The notes beneath the pieces are model-generated. The model had not been told where the DNA came from. It made no database searches and saw only the letters and a list, made by a program, of their open reading frames with translations. A stretch of 64,000 bases of DNA from Phytobacter ursingii (lineage in GTDB: Bacteria; Pseudomonadota; Gammaproteobacteria; Enterobacterales; Enterobacteriaceae). Where the stretch lies: contig CABDWT010000004.1 in assembly GCA_901456055.1 (NCBI GenBank), positions 1,116,001 to 1,180,000 of the forward strand. The letters run 5' to 3'. Shown here one piece after another: positions 11,357 to 21,704 of this stretch (within the stretch, counting starts at the first letter, position 1; every line of letters begins with the position of its first letter). The translations under genes were made by a program, and so were the position numbers.

Positions 11357-14023
11357 TTGGCAATATTTAATTATTGGGGGAAGGCCAGTCAAGGAAATAA
11401 AGATGGTGGGGATGAATACCACTTGCTGTGCTGGCATTCCCTGGATGTTGCAGCCGTGGGTTACTGGATGGTGCAATATAATATTCATGGTGCTGCTGAT
11501 TATCTTAAAAAAATAGGGCTACATGATAAAAACAAGGCAGCGCAGTTTTTTGCCTGGCTATTATGCTGGCATGATATTGGAAAGTTTGCCCATTCTTTTC
11601 AGCAGCTTTATATTCATAATGATTTAAATGTGCGGGATGAATATATCAATAATTATGAAGCCGTCCCGCATGCGACTTTGGGGTACTGGCTGTGGAATCA
11701 TTATTTAAGTGAGTGCCCTGAACTTTTTCCCGTATCCTCTCTTTCTGCCCGTAAACTAAAGCGCGCTATTGCGCTTTGGATGCCGCTTACGACAGGACAC
11801 CATGGTCGACCACCTTCGTCAGTGACGGAACTGAAAAATTTCCGCCAGCAGGATAAAGAGGCGGCCCGTGATTTTCTTGCCAGGATTAAACCGTTATTTC
11901 CTCTCATTGAGGTTCCTGAATTTTGGGACGATGATGACGGTATTGCCCTCTTTAAACAGCTGTCATGGTTTATTTCTGCTGCCATTGTACTGGCTGATTG
12001 GGTGGGTTCTTCAACGCAATATTTCCCTCGTATTGCCCGTTCGATGGATGTTGATGAGTACTGGCAGCAGCATGCGCTGGTTAAAGCGAAATTGGCTGTG
12101 TCTGTTTTCCCTTCATCTTCGAACGTTGCCCCTTTTTCTGGAATAACGACACTATTTCCCTTTATTCAGCATCCAACGCCGTTACAGCAAAAAGCGCTTG
12201 AGCTGGATATTGATAAAGAAGGCCCGCAATTATTGATTCTTGAAGATGTGACGGGGGCAGGAAAAACAGAGGCCGCGTTGATATTGACGCATCGCCTGAT
12301 GGCTGCGGGAAAGGCGCAGGGGCTCTACTTTGGTCTGCCGACGATGGCGACGGCGAATGCCATGTTCGATCGTATGGCGCAGAGCTGGCTGGCGCTGTAC
12401 CAGCCGGATTCACGGCCCAGCCTGGTTTTAGCACACAGCGCACGTGGATTAATGGACCGGTTTAATCAGTCAGTCTGGTCGGGTGATTTAGCAGGTTCAG
12501 AAGAACCCGACGATCTCCAGCCTTCCAGCCAGGGCTGCGCCGCCTGGTTTGCCGATAGCAATAAAAAAGCGCTGTTGGCCGAGGTGGGCGTCGGTACGCT
12601 CGACCAGGCAATGATGGCGGTGATGCCGTTCAAACACAACAACCTGCGGATGCTGGGGCTGAGTAATAAGATCCTGCTGGCTGATGAAATTCACGCCTAT
12701 GACGCTTATATGTCGCAGGTTCTGGAGAGTCTGATTGAAAGGCAGGCCAGCGATGGCAACTGCACCATTTTGCTTTCCGCCACGCTATCGCAGCAACAGA
12801 GAGACAGACTGGTTGCCGCTTTTGCTAAAGGATCTAAGAGTCGGGTTGAAGCACCATTACTGGGCTATGACGACTATCCCTGGGTAACGCAGGTCGCGGG
12901 GGCGGAGGTGATTTCCCGGTATGTGGAAACCCGCAAAGAGGTTGAACGCAGCGTCAAAGTTGGCTGGATGCACAGCGAACAGGAGTGTATTGAACGCATT
13001 GAGCAGGCCGTAAGCCAGGGAAAATGCATTGCCTGGATACGCAATTCCGTTGATGACGCGATGGGTATTTATCGCCAGCTTCTTGCCAGAGGGCACGTTC
13101 CTGCTGAAAGCCTCTTGTTATTCCATAGTCGCTTTGCTTTTTACGATCGTCAACGCATTGAAAACCAGGCGCTGACGCAGTTTGGTAAAAAAGGGAGCGC
13201 GCAGCGGGCCGGAAAGGTGCTGATCGCGACCCAGGTTATTGAACAAAGTTTAGACATCGATCTCGATGAAATGATTTCTGATTTAGCCCCAGTGGACCTG
13301 TTGATTCAGCGAGCTGGCCGATTACAGCGCCATATTCGCGATTGCAATGGCTTGCTGAAAGCTTCCGGGCGAGATGAGCGCGATGCGCCGGAACTGTTGG
13401 TTTTCTCCCCTGAATGGGATGACGCACCGCGAGAGGACTGGTTCTCAGGCGCGATGCGCAACAGTGCCTACGTTTACCCCGACCATGGTCGCCTGTGGCT
13501 GACCCAGCGCGTACTGCGCGAACAGGGCGAAATTCGAATGCCGCAGTCTGCTCGATTGCTGATCGAGTCTGTTTACGGCGCAGAGGTTGATATGCCTGAG
13601 GGGTTTGCGAAGACGGAACAGTTGCAGGAAGGGAAATACTACTGTGACCGGGCATTTGCTAAGCAAAACATTATCAACTTTGCGCCGGGCTACAGTCCCG
13701 AATGCTGCAATTTTCTTGCGGAGAAATACTCTACACGTCTGGCCGAAGAGTCAGTTTCGCTGTGGCTGGCGAAAATTATCGATGGGGTCGTTAAGCCTTA
13801 TGCGCCAGGAAACCACGCCTGGGAAATGAGCGTGTTGCGGGTGCGTCAGGGTTGGTGGGCAAAACATCATGATGAATTTGAAAGGCTTGAGGGTGAAATG
13901 CTTCGGCAGTGGTGCATTGAACAGCATCAGAATCAGGACTTCGCCCTGGTGATTGTGGTGTCGGAGGTTGAAAACAGCGGTTATTCAGCCAGTGAAGGAT
14001 TGATCGGAAAAATGGAGGTATAG
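11357..14023 (+). CDS. cas3: Type I-E CRISPR-associated nuclease-helicase Cas3
   Basis: Recruited by Cascade to R-loops on invader DNA, where it nicks and then degrades DNA while translocating. The protein is 888 aa. An N-terminal HD nuclease domain carries HDIGKF at residues 72-77 and GHHGRPP further on; a superfamily 2 helicase follows with Walker A TGAGKTEAAL (about 298), DEIH (about 442), SATL (about 472), ATQVIEQSLDIDLD and QRAGRLQRH; a C-terminal domain closes it. The start is TTG, chosen for the well-placed aaggga 6 bases upstream. All motifs look intact, so the system could be functional. The gene heads a same-strand run through cas2. Confidence 0.97.
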   Translation: MAIFNYWGKASQGNKDGGDEYHLLCWHSLDVAAVGYWMVQYNIHGAADYLKKIGLHDKNKAAQFFAWLLCWHDIGKFAHSFQQLYIHNDLNVRDEYINNYEAVPHATLGYWLWNHYLSECPELFPVSSLSARKLKRAIALWMPLTTGHHGRPPSSVTELKNFRQQDKEAARDFLARIKPLFPLIEVPEFWDDDDGIALFKQLSWFISAAIVLADWVGSSTQYFPRIARSMDVDEYWQQHALVKAKLAVSVFPSSSNVAPFSGITTLFPFIQHPTPLQQKALELDIDKEGPQLLILEDVTGAGKTEAALILTHRLMAAGKAQGLYFGLPTMATANAMFDRMAQSWLALYQPDSRPSLVLAHSARGLMDRFNQSVWSGDLAGSEEPDDLQPSSQGCAAWFADSNKKALLAEVGVGTLDQAMMAVMPFKHNNLRMLGLSNKILLADEIHAYDAYMSQVLESLIERQASDGNCTILLSATLSQQQRDRLVAAFAKGSKSRVEAPLLGYDDYPWVTQVAGAEVISRYVETRKEVERSVKVGWMHSEQECIERIEQAVSQGKCIAWIRNSVDDAMGIYRQLLARGHVPAESLLLFHSRFAFYDRQRIENQALTQFGKKGSAQRAGKVLIATQVIEQSLDIDLDEMISDLAPVDLLIQRAGRLQRHIRDCNGLLKASGRDERDAPELLVFSPEWDDAPREDWFSGAMRNSAYVYPDHGRLWLTQRVLREQGEIRMPQSARLLIESVYGAEVDMPEGFAKTEQLQEGKYYCDRAFAKQNIINFAPGYSPECCNFLAEKYSTRLAEESVSLWLAKIIDGVVKPYAPGNHAWEMSVLRVRQGWWAKHHDEFERLEGEMLRQWCIEQHQNQDFALVIVVSEVENSGYSASEGLIGKMEV

Positions 14024-14034
14024 CAAATACCCAC

Positions 14035-15591
14035 ATGGATAGTTTCTCACTTTTAACAACTCCCTGGCTCCCCGTGCGTTTTAAAGACGGTTCCACGGGC
14101 AAGCTGGCGCCAGTCAATCTGGCAGATGACAACGTGGTGGATATCGCGGCCGCACGGGCGGATTTACAGGGCGCGGCCTGGCAGTTTCTGCTGGGTTTAT
14201 TACAGTGCAGTATGGCACCGAAAAACCATTCTCGTTGGGAAGATGTCTGGTTCGATGGGCTGAGCGCTGATGTGCTTCAACGAGCATTGGAACCGCTGGA
14301 GTCCGCCTTTCAGTTTGGTGCTGATACACCCTCTTTTATGCAGGATTTTGAGCCGCTAAGCGGAGAGAAAGTTTCTATCGCCTCTCTGCTACCGGAAATC
14401 CCTGGCGCGCAAACCACTAAGTTTAATAAAGATCATTTTGTTAAGCGTGGCGTCACGGAGCGGTTTTGCCCGCACTGCGCGGCGCTGGCGTTATTTTCGT
14501 TGCAGCTTAATGCGCCGTCGGGCGGCAAAGGTTACCGCACTGGATTACGCGGCGGCGGGCCGATGACCACGCTGATTGAATTGCAGGAATACCAGGGCAA
14601 CCGACAAACGCCGCTGTGGCGCAAGCTGTGGCTCAACGTTATGCCGCAGGATAGCGCCGGAATGCCCGTACCCGAAAAGCATGATGAAACGATTTTCCCG
14701 TGGCTGGCCCCTACGCGCACCAGCGAGCTTGCAAATGCTATCACTACACCAGAGCAGGTGAATCCACTTCAGGCCTATTGGGGGATGCCGCGACGCGTTC
14801 GCATCGATTTTGACGTGACTCTTTCAGGCCGCTGCGATCTCTGTGAAGCCCAAAGTGATGAATTGCTTAGCGGGATGACCGTGAAGAACTACGGCGTTAA
14901 CTATGCGGGATGGATTCATCCGCTGACGCCTTATCGTCTGCCTCTGAAAGAGGGCAGTGAGCGTTATTCCGTCAAGCCGCAGCCCGGTGGCCTTATCTGG
15001 CGAGACTGGCTGGGTTTAAATCAGAAAGGCGCTTCGGAAAATAACGCCGAATATCCTGCATTAGTCGTTACAACATCCAGCGCGCGCAGCCTTAAGGACG
15101 TAAAAGCCGGGCTGTGGGGCTTTGGCTACGATTTTGACAATATGAAAGCCCGCTGCTGGTATGAGCATCATTTTCCGCTGCTATTAACCGAAAATATTAT
15201 TCCTGACCTGCGCCAGGCTGCACTAACGGCATCGCGCAACCTTAGCCTGCTGCGCAGCGCGTTAAAAGAGGCCTGGTTCGCTGATGCCAAGGGCGCGCGC
15301 GGTGATTTCAGCTTTATTGATATCGACTTCTGGCATCTCACGCAGGGACGCTTTCTTGAACTGGTACACGATCTTGAAAGCGGGCAGATCGCAAAAGACA
15401 GGCTGAGCCGTTGGCAAACGAACATCTGGCTGTTTACCCGCAGCTACTTTGATGACCACGTTTTTACCAACCCCTATGAGAGTACCGATCTCAAACGCAT
15501 CATGATGGCGCGTAAAAAATATTTCACCAAATCGGCGGAGAAACAGAACGCGAAAGCCGCCAAAGCCAAAAAGCAGGAGGCTACTGAATGA
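14035..15591 (+). CDS. casA: Cascade large subunit CasA (Cse1/Cas8e)
   Basis: Large subunit of the type I-E Cascade complex, which reads the PAM on target DNA and recruits Cas3. The 518 aa protein starts MDSFSLLTTPWLPVRF, the characteristic Cse1 opening, and contains the four-cysteine zinc-binding pattern split between CPHCAAL and CDLCEAQ. It begins 11 bases after cas3 and its end overlaps casB by 4 bases. The nearest good purine-rich motif (ggagg, 14013-14017) is rather far from the ATG, so coupling to cas3 translation is likely. Confidence 0.96.
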   Translation: MDSFSLLTTPWLPVRFKDGSTGKLAPVNLADDNVVDIAAARADLQGAAWQFLLGLLQCSMAPKNHSRWEDVWFDGLSADVLQRALEPLESAFQFGADTPSFMQDFEPLSGEKVSIASLLPEIPGAQTTKFNKDHFVKRGVTERFCPHCAALALFSLQLNAPSGGKGYRTGLRGGGPMTTLIELQEYQGNRQTPLWRKLWLNVMPQDSAGMPVPEKHDETIFPWLAPTRTSELANAITTPEQVNPLQAYWGMPRRVRIDFDVTLSGRCDLCEAQSDELLSGMTVKNYGVNYAGWIHPLTPYRLPLKEGSERYSVKPQPGGLIWRDWLGLNQKGASENNAEYPALVVTTSSARSLKDVKAGLWGFGYDFDNMKARCWYEHHFPLLLTENIIPDLRQAALTASRNLSLLRSALKEAWFADAKGARGDFSFIDIDFWHLTQGRFLELVHDLESGQIAKDRLSRWQTNIWLFTRSYFDDHVFTNPYESTDLKRIMMARKKYFTKSAEKQNAKAAKAKKQEATE

Positions 15592-16142
15592 GTATTGTGA
15601 AGGACGACCATAAGGCCACGCTGCGCCGATGGCATGTTGAATTACAAGAAAAGCGGGGCCTGCGCGCCAGCCTGCGTCGCAGTAAAACGGTGAATGAAGC
15701 CTGCCTGTCAGAAGGTTTTCGTTCCCTGCTGATGCAGACTCACACCTTATGGAAACGTGAAAACGAGGAGTGGCGTTTTACTGCCCTCGCTATTACGGCA
15801 GCGCTGGCGGCGCACGTTAAATCTATTGATGAACGCCAGAAGTTTGCTGCCCAGTTAGGCCAGATGACCGGTAATAACCAGGTTATGTCCGAGCTGCGCT
15901 TTTCCCGGTTATCTGCGGTGAAAACGCCTGACGAACTGCTGCGCCAGCTACTCCGCGCCGTTCGGTTGCTTAACGGCGTAGTTAATCTTCCTTCTCTGGC
16001 AGACGACGTCTTCCACTGGTGCCGGGAAAATGACGAACTGCTTAACCATATCCGCCGCCGCCAGCTGCCGACTGAATTTATCCGTATCCGCTGGGCGCTG
16101 GAGTATTACCAGGCCGGTGACGCCAACAACGACAATCAATAA
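15588..16142 (+). CDS. casB: Cascade small subunit CasB (Cse2/Cas11)
   Basis: Small subunit present as a dimer in type I-E Cascade, stabilising the crRNA and the displaced DNA strand. The protein is 184 aa, basic and helical in appearance (RRSKTVNEACLSEGF, RFSRLSAVKTPDELLRQLLRAVRLL), as in the family. The ATG overlaps the casA stop in ATGA. It is followed by casC after 11 bases. Confidence 0.94.
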   Translation: MSIVKDDHKATLRRWHVELQEKRGLRASLRRSKTVNEACLSEGFRSLLMQTHTLWKRENEEWRFTALAITAALAAHVKSIDERQKFAAQLGQMTGNNQVMSELRFSRLSAVKTPDELLRQLLRAVRLLNGVVNLPSLADDVFHWCRENDELLNHIRRRQLPTEFIRIRWALEYYQAGDANNDNQ

Positions 16143-16153
16143 GGGACTATCAG

Positions 16154-17212
16154 ATGACCACATTTATTCAGCTGCATTTACTGACCGCTTATCCGGCCGC
16201 TAACCTGAACCGTGATGATACCGGTTCGCCGAAAACCGTTGTGCTCGGCGGTGCGACGCGTTTGCGTGTTTCTTCGCAAAGCCTGAAGCGCGCATGGCGC
16301 ACGTCTGAACTTTTTGAGCAAGCGCTGGCGGGAAATATTGGTATCCGTAGCGGGCGTATCGCTCGTGAGGCGGCGAGTATTCTGATCGAAAAGGGTATTG
16401 AACCGAAAAAAGCGGTTGAGTGGGTAGAAAGCATCGCAAACTGCTTTGGTAAAGTGAAAGCCGATAAAAAAGCAAAAGATCTGCTGACTAACGCTGAAAC
16501 TGAACAACTGGTGCATATCAGCCCGGCAGAGTTCGAGGCGGTAAAAGCTTTGGCCCATCGCCTGGCGGAAGAAAAGCGTGCCCCCCTGGAAGAAGAACTC
16601 AATTTATTACGCCGCGATCGTATGGCCGTCGATATCGCCATGTTTGGCCGCATGCTGGCCAATAAACCGGAATTCAACGTTGAAGCTGCCTGCCAGGTCG
16701 CCCACGCGTTTGGCGTCAGCGAAACGATCGTAGAAGACGATTTCTTTACCGCTGTAGATGATCTGCGCCAGGTGTCTGCAGAAGATGCCGGTGCCGGACA
16801 CCTCGGCGAAGCCGGATTCGGCTCTGCGCTGTTTTACACCTACATCTGCATTGACAGAGATCTGCTGGTCAAAAACCTAAACGGTAACGAAGAGCTGGCG
16901 AACAAAACGCTGCGCGCCTTTACCGAAGCCGCGCTGAAAGTCTCGCCAACCGGCAAGCAAAACAGCTTCGCCAGCCGCGCCTATGCGTCCTGGTCGCTGG
17001 CGGAAAAAGGCACCGACCAACCGCGTTCGCTGGCCGCGGCGTTTTACAATCCGATCAACGGCACCAATCAACTGGATGTCGCCGTAAAACGCATCACCGA
17101 ACTGCGTGAAAATATGAATAAGGTTTATGAACAGCAAACGCAATTCGTTGATTTTGATGTTGTGAGCGGGAAGGGAAGCATGAAGAACGTGCTGGACTTT
17201 ATCTGCGCGTAA
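16154..17212 (+). CDS. casC: Cascade backbone subunit CasC (Cas7/Cse4)
   Basis: Six copies form the crRNA-binding filament of Cascade. The 352 aa product has the typical N-terminus TTFIQLHLLTAYPAANLNRDD followed by the family motif RLRVSSQSLKRAWR, and ends in a conserved VDFDVVSGKGSMKNVLDFI. Close to the E. coli CasC length (363 aa). A ribosome binding site (aaggga, 16141-16146) precedes the ATG. Confidence 0.97.
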   Translation: MTTFIQLHLLTAYPAANLNRDDTGSPKTVVLGGATRLRVSSQSLKRAWRTSELFEQALAGNIGIRSGRIAREAASILIEKGIEPKKAVEWVESIANCFGKVKADKKAKDLLTNAETEQLVHISPAEFEAVKALAHRLAEEKRAPLEEELNLLRRDRMAVDIAMFGRMLANKPEFNVEAACQVAHAFGVSETIVEDDFFTAVDDLRQVSAEDAGAGHLGEAGFGSALFYTYICIDRDLLVKNLNGNEELANKTLRAFTEAALKVSPTGKQNSFASRAYASWSLAEKGTDQPRSLAAAFYNPINGTNQLDVAVKRITELRENMNKVYEQQTQFVDFDVVSGKGSMKNVLDFICA

Positions 17213-17221
17213 GGGGCGGCT

Positions 17222-17968
17222 ATGAGCCAATATCTGGTTTTTCAGCTTCACGGGCCGATGGCCTCCTGGGGCGTAGATGCGCCCGGCGAAGTGCGCCATA
17301 GCCATGAGCTGCCCTCGCGTTCGGCGCTGCTGGGGTTACTGGCCGCCGCGCTGGGTATCCGGCGCGATGAAGAAGAGCGGTTGAATCATTTTAATCGGCA
17401 TTACGCGTTTCTGCTGTGTGCCAGCAAAAACCCCCGCTGGGCGCGGGATTATCACACCGTTCAAATGCCAAAAGAGGTGCGTAAAGCCCATTATTTTAGC
17501 CGCCGCGAAGAGCTGAGCGATCCTGAGCTCCTCAGCGCGCTTATCTCCCGGCGGGATTATTACACCGACGCCTGGTGGATGGTGGCGATCGCGGTAACGC
17601 CCGATGCGCCTTATTCGCTGGAGCAGTTGCGGGATGCGCTACAGCATCCGATATTTCCTCTGTATTTGGGGCGAAAAAGTCACCCGCTGGCTTTGCCGCT
17701 TGCGCCGTTGTTGCTGGAAGGGGCTGCGCCGGATGTATTGAACGAGGCGTATCGACAGTATCGTGATAATTTCAACAGACTTAAGCTCCCGCTGGCGAAA
17801 CTCCAGTCTGAGTGCTGGTGGGAAGGCGAACATGATGGTCTGCAAGCCAATAAAGTTTTACGTCGTCGCGACAGGCCGATGAGCCGCCAGCAGTGGACGT
17901 TTGGTGAGCGTGCTGTTAATCAAGGGTCGCTGCTTATCAAGGAGGAATCGTGTACCTCGCAAAAATAA
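17222..17968 (+). CDS. casD: Cascade subunit CasD (Cas5e)
   Basis: Binds the 5' handle of the crRNA at the foot of Cascade. The 248 aa protein begins SQYLVFQLHGPMASWGVDAPGEVR, the Cas5 RAMP signature, and has the RPMSRQQWTFGERAVNQG stretch typical of Cas5e near the C-terminus. Its 3' end overlaps casE by 19 bases. Confidence 0.96.
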   Translation: MSQYLVFQLHGPMASWGVDAPGEVRHSHELPSRSALLGLLAAALGIRRDEEERLNHFNRHYAFLLCASKNPRWARDYHTVQMPKEVRKAHYFSRREELSDPELLSALISRRDYYTDAWWMVAIAVTPDAPYSLEQLRDALQHPIFPLYLGRKSHPLALPLAPLLLEGAAPDVLNEAYRQYRDNFNRLKLPLAKLQSECWWEGEHDGLQANKVLRRRDRPMSRQQWTFGERAVNQGSLLIKEESCTSQK

Positions 17969-18596
17969 CGTTGCATACCGGCCAACTTTTGCCGTCACAG
18001 TTATTACAACTGGTGGATCGCGGTGAATATGTGATGCACCAATGGCTCTGGGAATTATTTCCGGGAGGAAAGGCGCGGCAGTTTCTTTATCGCCGGGAGG
18101 AACTTCAGGGTGCCTTTCGCTTTTTTGTTCTTTCCCATGAGCCTCCCGCTGAAAGTGAGATTTTTGATATCCAGTGTCGATCGTTTGCACCGATGCTGAG
18201 CACAGGGCAAATCCTGCATTTTAGTTTACGGGCCAATCCAACGATATGTAAGGCTGGCAAACGTCACGATTTATTGATGGAAGCGAAGCGTCAGGTGAGG
18301 GGGCAGATTAATGGTCCGGATATCTGGCAGCATCAACAGCAGGCGGCGCAGGACTGGCTGGTGCGTCAGGGCGAGCAGAACGGGTTCTCACTGCGCGAGG
18401 TGAATGTGGATGCCTATCGCCAGCAGCAGGTTGTGCGGGCGAAATCGCGGCAGATGATCCAGTTCAGTAGCGTGGATTACTCTGGTGTGCTGGTGGTTAA
18501 CGAACCTGGGGCGTTCCTGCAACGTTTGGCTCAGGGATACGGCAAAAGCCGGGCTTTCGGCTGTGGGTTGATGTTAATTAAACCTGGAGACGGAGA

Positions 18597-18600
<4 letters not shown>
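17950..18600 (+). CDS. casE: crRNA-processing endoribonuclease CasE (Cas6e)
   Basis: Cleaves pre-crRNA at the base of the repeat hairpin and stays bound to the crRNA 3' end in Cascade. The 216 aa protein has the catalytic histidine candidate H30 in EYVMHQWLWELFPG, aligned with the active-site His of E. coli Cas6e, and the glycine-rich loop GYGKSRAFGCGLMLIKP at the C-terminus. The start is GTG at 17950, preceded by ggagg (17941-17945) inside casD. Two repeat-loop variants (gcga and gcca) would have to be substrates of this one enzyme. Confidence 0.96.
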
Positions 18601-19810
<1,210 letters not shown>

Positions 19811-19906
19811 GTTATATGTTCTTTAATAAAGAGGAATTGTTACTATTATGTTGGTAGATTGTTTTTCCATAAAAAAGATAATAGAAAACAATTATATGCC
19901 TTTAGA
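19811..19906 (+). promoter_or_regulatory. CRISPR array 2 leader
   Basis: 96 bases of AT-rich DNA between cas2 and the first repeat, ending in cctttaga before the first gtgttcccc. The junction tttagagt is shared with array 1 and the solitary repeat. Unlike the array 1 leader I find no perfect IHF consensus here. Confidence 0.7.
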
Positions 19907-20789
19907 GTGTTCCCCGCGCCAGCGGGGATAAACCGCATGCGGCAAAAGCGCGGAATGCCTTGCCCAGGTGTTCCCCGCGCCAGCGGGGATAAACCGAGTC
20001 AGTCGGCTGAGTATCTGTAGCGATATCAGTGTTCCCCGCGCCAGCGGGGATAAACCGGGGATAGTATCGCTGCCATTTCTTGCTTATGTGTGTTCCCCGC
20101 GCCAGCGGGGATAAACCGCAACCAGGCAACCCACATTCTACAATCCCAGAGTGTTCCCCGCGCCAGCGGGGATAAACCCGGTTTATTTAGAATCACGCAG
20201 GAAAGTGAAGAGTGTTCCCCGCGCCAGCGGGGATAAACCGGCCGGTGGTAACGCCTATCTTTCATTCAGCAAGTGTTCCCCGCGCCAGCGGGGATAAACC
20301 GGTGAGTACAGCGGCATCTGCAATGGCGGGGTGGTGTTCCCCGCGCCAGCGGGGATAAACCGCAGGTGAACGACTGAGTGAGCACATAGTTACAGTGTTC
20401 CCCGCGCCAGCGGGGATAAACCGCAGACAACATATAAACAGCGCTGGGTTAATGAGTGTTCCCCGCGCCAGCGGGGATAAACCGTTTCTTCACATTGTGA
20501 TAGAATTGTGCATAGCGTGTTCCCCGCGCCAGCGGGGATAAACCGGGCAGTGAGCAGGGCCGCCGCGTTGTCTGGTCGTGTTCCCCGCGCCAGCGGGGAT
20601 AAACCGCAATGCAACCGCCTGCCCATTTTTGCCGTGACGTGTTCCCCGCGCCAGCGGGAATAAACCGGCGATGAATCATCTGGCAAAACTGCCGCTGAAG
20701 TGTTCCCCGCGCCAGTGGGGATAAACCGCTATACCGACACACGGGAAACGGTCATCAACAGTATTCCCCTCATCGCGGGGATAAACATG
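19907..20789 (+). CRISPR. CRISPR array 2, type I-E, 15 repeats and 14 spacers
   Basis: 29 bp repeats start every 61 bases at 19907, 19968, 20029, 20090, 20151, 20212, 20273, 20334, 20395, 20456, 20517, 20578, 20639, 20700 and 20761, with 32-base spacers. The consensus begins gtgttccccgcgccagcg, with loop gcca instead of the gcga of array 1. Repeat 5 ends in ccc instead of ccg. Repeats 13 (gcgggaa) and 14 (cagtgggg) each carry one change, and repeat 15 (gtattcccctcatcgcgggg) is strongly degenerate, marking the trailer end. The leader lies next to cas2, so transcription is rightward. No spacer origin was recognised by eye. Confidence 0.98.
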
Positions 20790-20819
20790 ACCCCGAGCAT
20801 TGATACGGAATATCAAAGC

Positions 20820-20848
20820 GTGTTCACCGGGTGAGTAGTGTGCGCCTT
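20820..20848 (+). repeat. Possible fossil 16th repeat
   Basis: gtgttcaccgggtgagtagtg starts 59 bases after the last clear repeat and shares its first six bases and scattered further positions with the consensus. It may be an older decayed repeat; chance similarity cannot be excluded. Confidence 0.3.
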
Positions 20849-20958
20849 AACCCCTTCATCTGTCCGATTCCGGACACGTTCCGCAGAACCGATTTTGTTA
20901 TCGTAGCAACGCCATTATCCATGGCATGGAATATGACAACGTTATCAGGGACATTATG

Positions 20959-21234
20959 ATGAAAAAGATCACACTGGCGGCACTCCTTTTGACCACGGGC
21001 TTCTCTGCTTATGCAGAAACGGAAACCTGTAAACAGTATTTTGCTGAGGTAGATAGCTTTATTGAGCTGGCATCAAAACAGGAGGGGACAAAGGCGCAGG
21101 TCGATATGCTCAAAACACAGCATGCGGAAAGTAAAAAACAGATGGAGGCCCTCACGGCGGAACAACAGGATGCAGGATGTAAGCAAGGCCTGGAAGCCAT
21201 GCAGCAACTGAAAGCAGCCATGAACCTCAAGTAA
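20959..21234 (+). CDS. Small exported protein, DUF5339-like
   Basis: 91 aa with an N-terminal signal peptide (MKKITLAALLLTTGFSAYAET, cleavage likely after AYA). The mature part is short, helical and Lys/Glu/Gln-rich, with two cysteines (TCKQYF and AGCKQG) that could form one disulfide. I recognise the layout as the DUF5339 family of periplasmic proteins; its function is unknown. The start is the second of two adjacent ATGs, chosen because aggg (20947-20950) lies 8 bases upstream; 20956 is equally possible. It sits between the array 2 trailer and iap and is followed by its own terminator. Confidence 0.75.
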   Translation: MKKITLAALLLTTGFSAYAETETCKQYFAEVDSFIELASKQEGTKAQVDMLKTQHAESKKQMEALTAEQQDAGCKQGLEAMQQLKAAMNLK

Positions 21235-21246
21235 CCCTACAGTTAC

Positions 21247-21271
21247 AGGCCACGCATTCAGTGGCCTCTTT
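21247..21271 (+). terminator. Terminator of the DUF5339-like gene
   Basis: Stem aggccac (21247-21253) with gtggcct (21261-21267), loop gcattca, followed by ctttt. Confidence 0.8.
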
Positions 21272-21660
21272 TCGCGAGAATAATTAGTCAAAAAACGGTC
21301 TCGTTCTCAATTATCATTCGCCATGATCTCAATGGCTGAATTAGCCAGCCCCGGTGATTGAGTTTCGTCTGGCGTGAATGTCTGGGGCAAGACCACATTG
21401 GGTGCGTCAAAAATGACAATGTCTGAAGGAATACCTGCTGATGAGATAAGCGTGCTGGCATCACCCCAGGCATGCTGGATGCCAGCGCGTGGCAGAACAG
21501 AAAGGGCTAAACCCATATGTGGCATCTCTGATGCCTTTGCTTACAGACCAGGAGCAACAGAGAACTCTGAAAAATTCAGCTTTATTAACGTAAATATAAA
21601 AACAAACAAGCAGTTAATAAATAGAATGTCACAGGACGTGGGTGAACGGCGTAATACTGT
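21272..21660. other. Intergenic stretch with one doubtful leftward ORF
   Basis: Between the DUF5339-like gene and the iap terminator. Apart from the weak leftward reading frame at 21307-21525, I see no supported gene, RNA or repeat. It could be the decayed remains of a gene. Confidence 0.5.
21307..21525 (-). CDS. Hypothetical 72 aa protein, doubtful
   Basis: An open frame starting MPHMGLALSVLPRAGIQHAW and ending EIMANDN. The composition looks protein-like (regular use of Pro, Gly, Ala and acidic residues, no biased runs) and aagg lies upstream of the ATG, but I recognise no family or motif. It may equally be the tail of a lost gene, since it lies in a stretch where E. coli has nothing conserved. 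Transcription would run into the array 2 trailer side. Confidence 0.25.
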   Translation of the reverse strand: MPHMGLALSVLPRAGIQHAWGDASTLISSAGIPSDIVIFDAPNVVLPQTFTPDETQSPGLANSAIEIMANDN

Positions 21661-21699
21661 AAAAAAGACTTACCCGGCCCTACGAGTCAGTCTTTTTTC
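21661..21699 (-). terminator. Terminator of iap, probably bidirectional
   Basis: aaaaaagact (21661-21670) pairs with agtctttttt (21689-21698) around an 18-base loop containing cccggccc. Read on the minus strand it lies just after the iap stop codon and has a T-rich tail on the 3' arm. Confidence 0.6.
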
Positions 21700-21704
21700 T
21701 GTTC

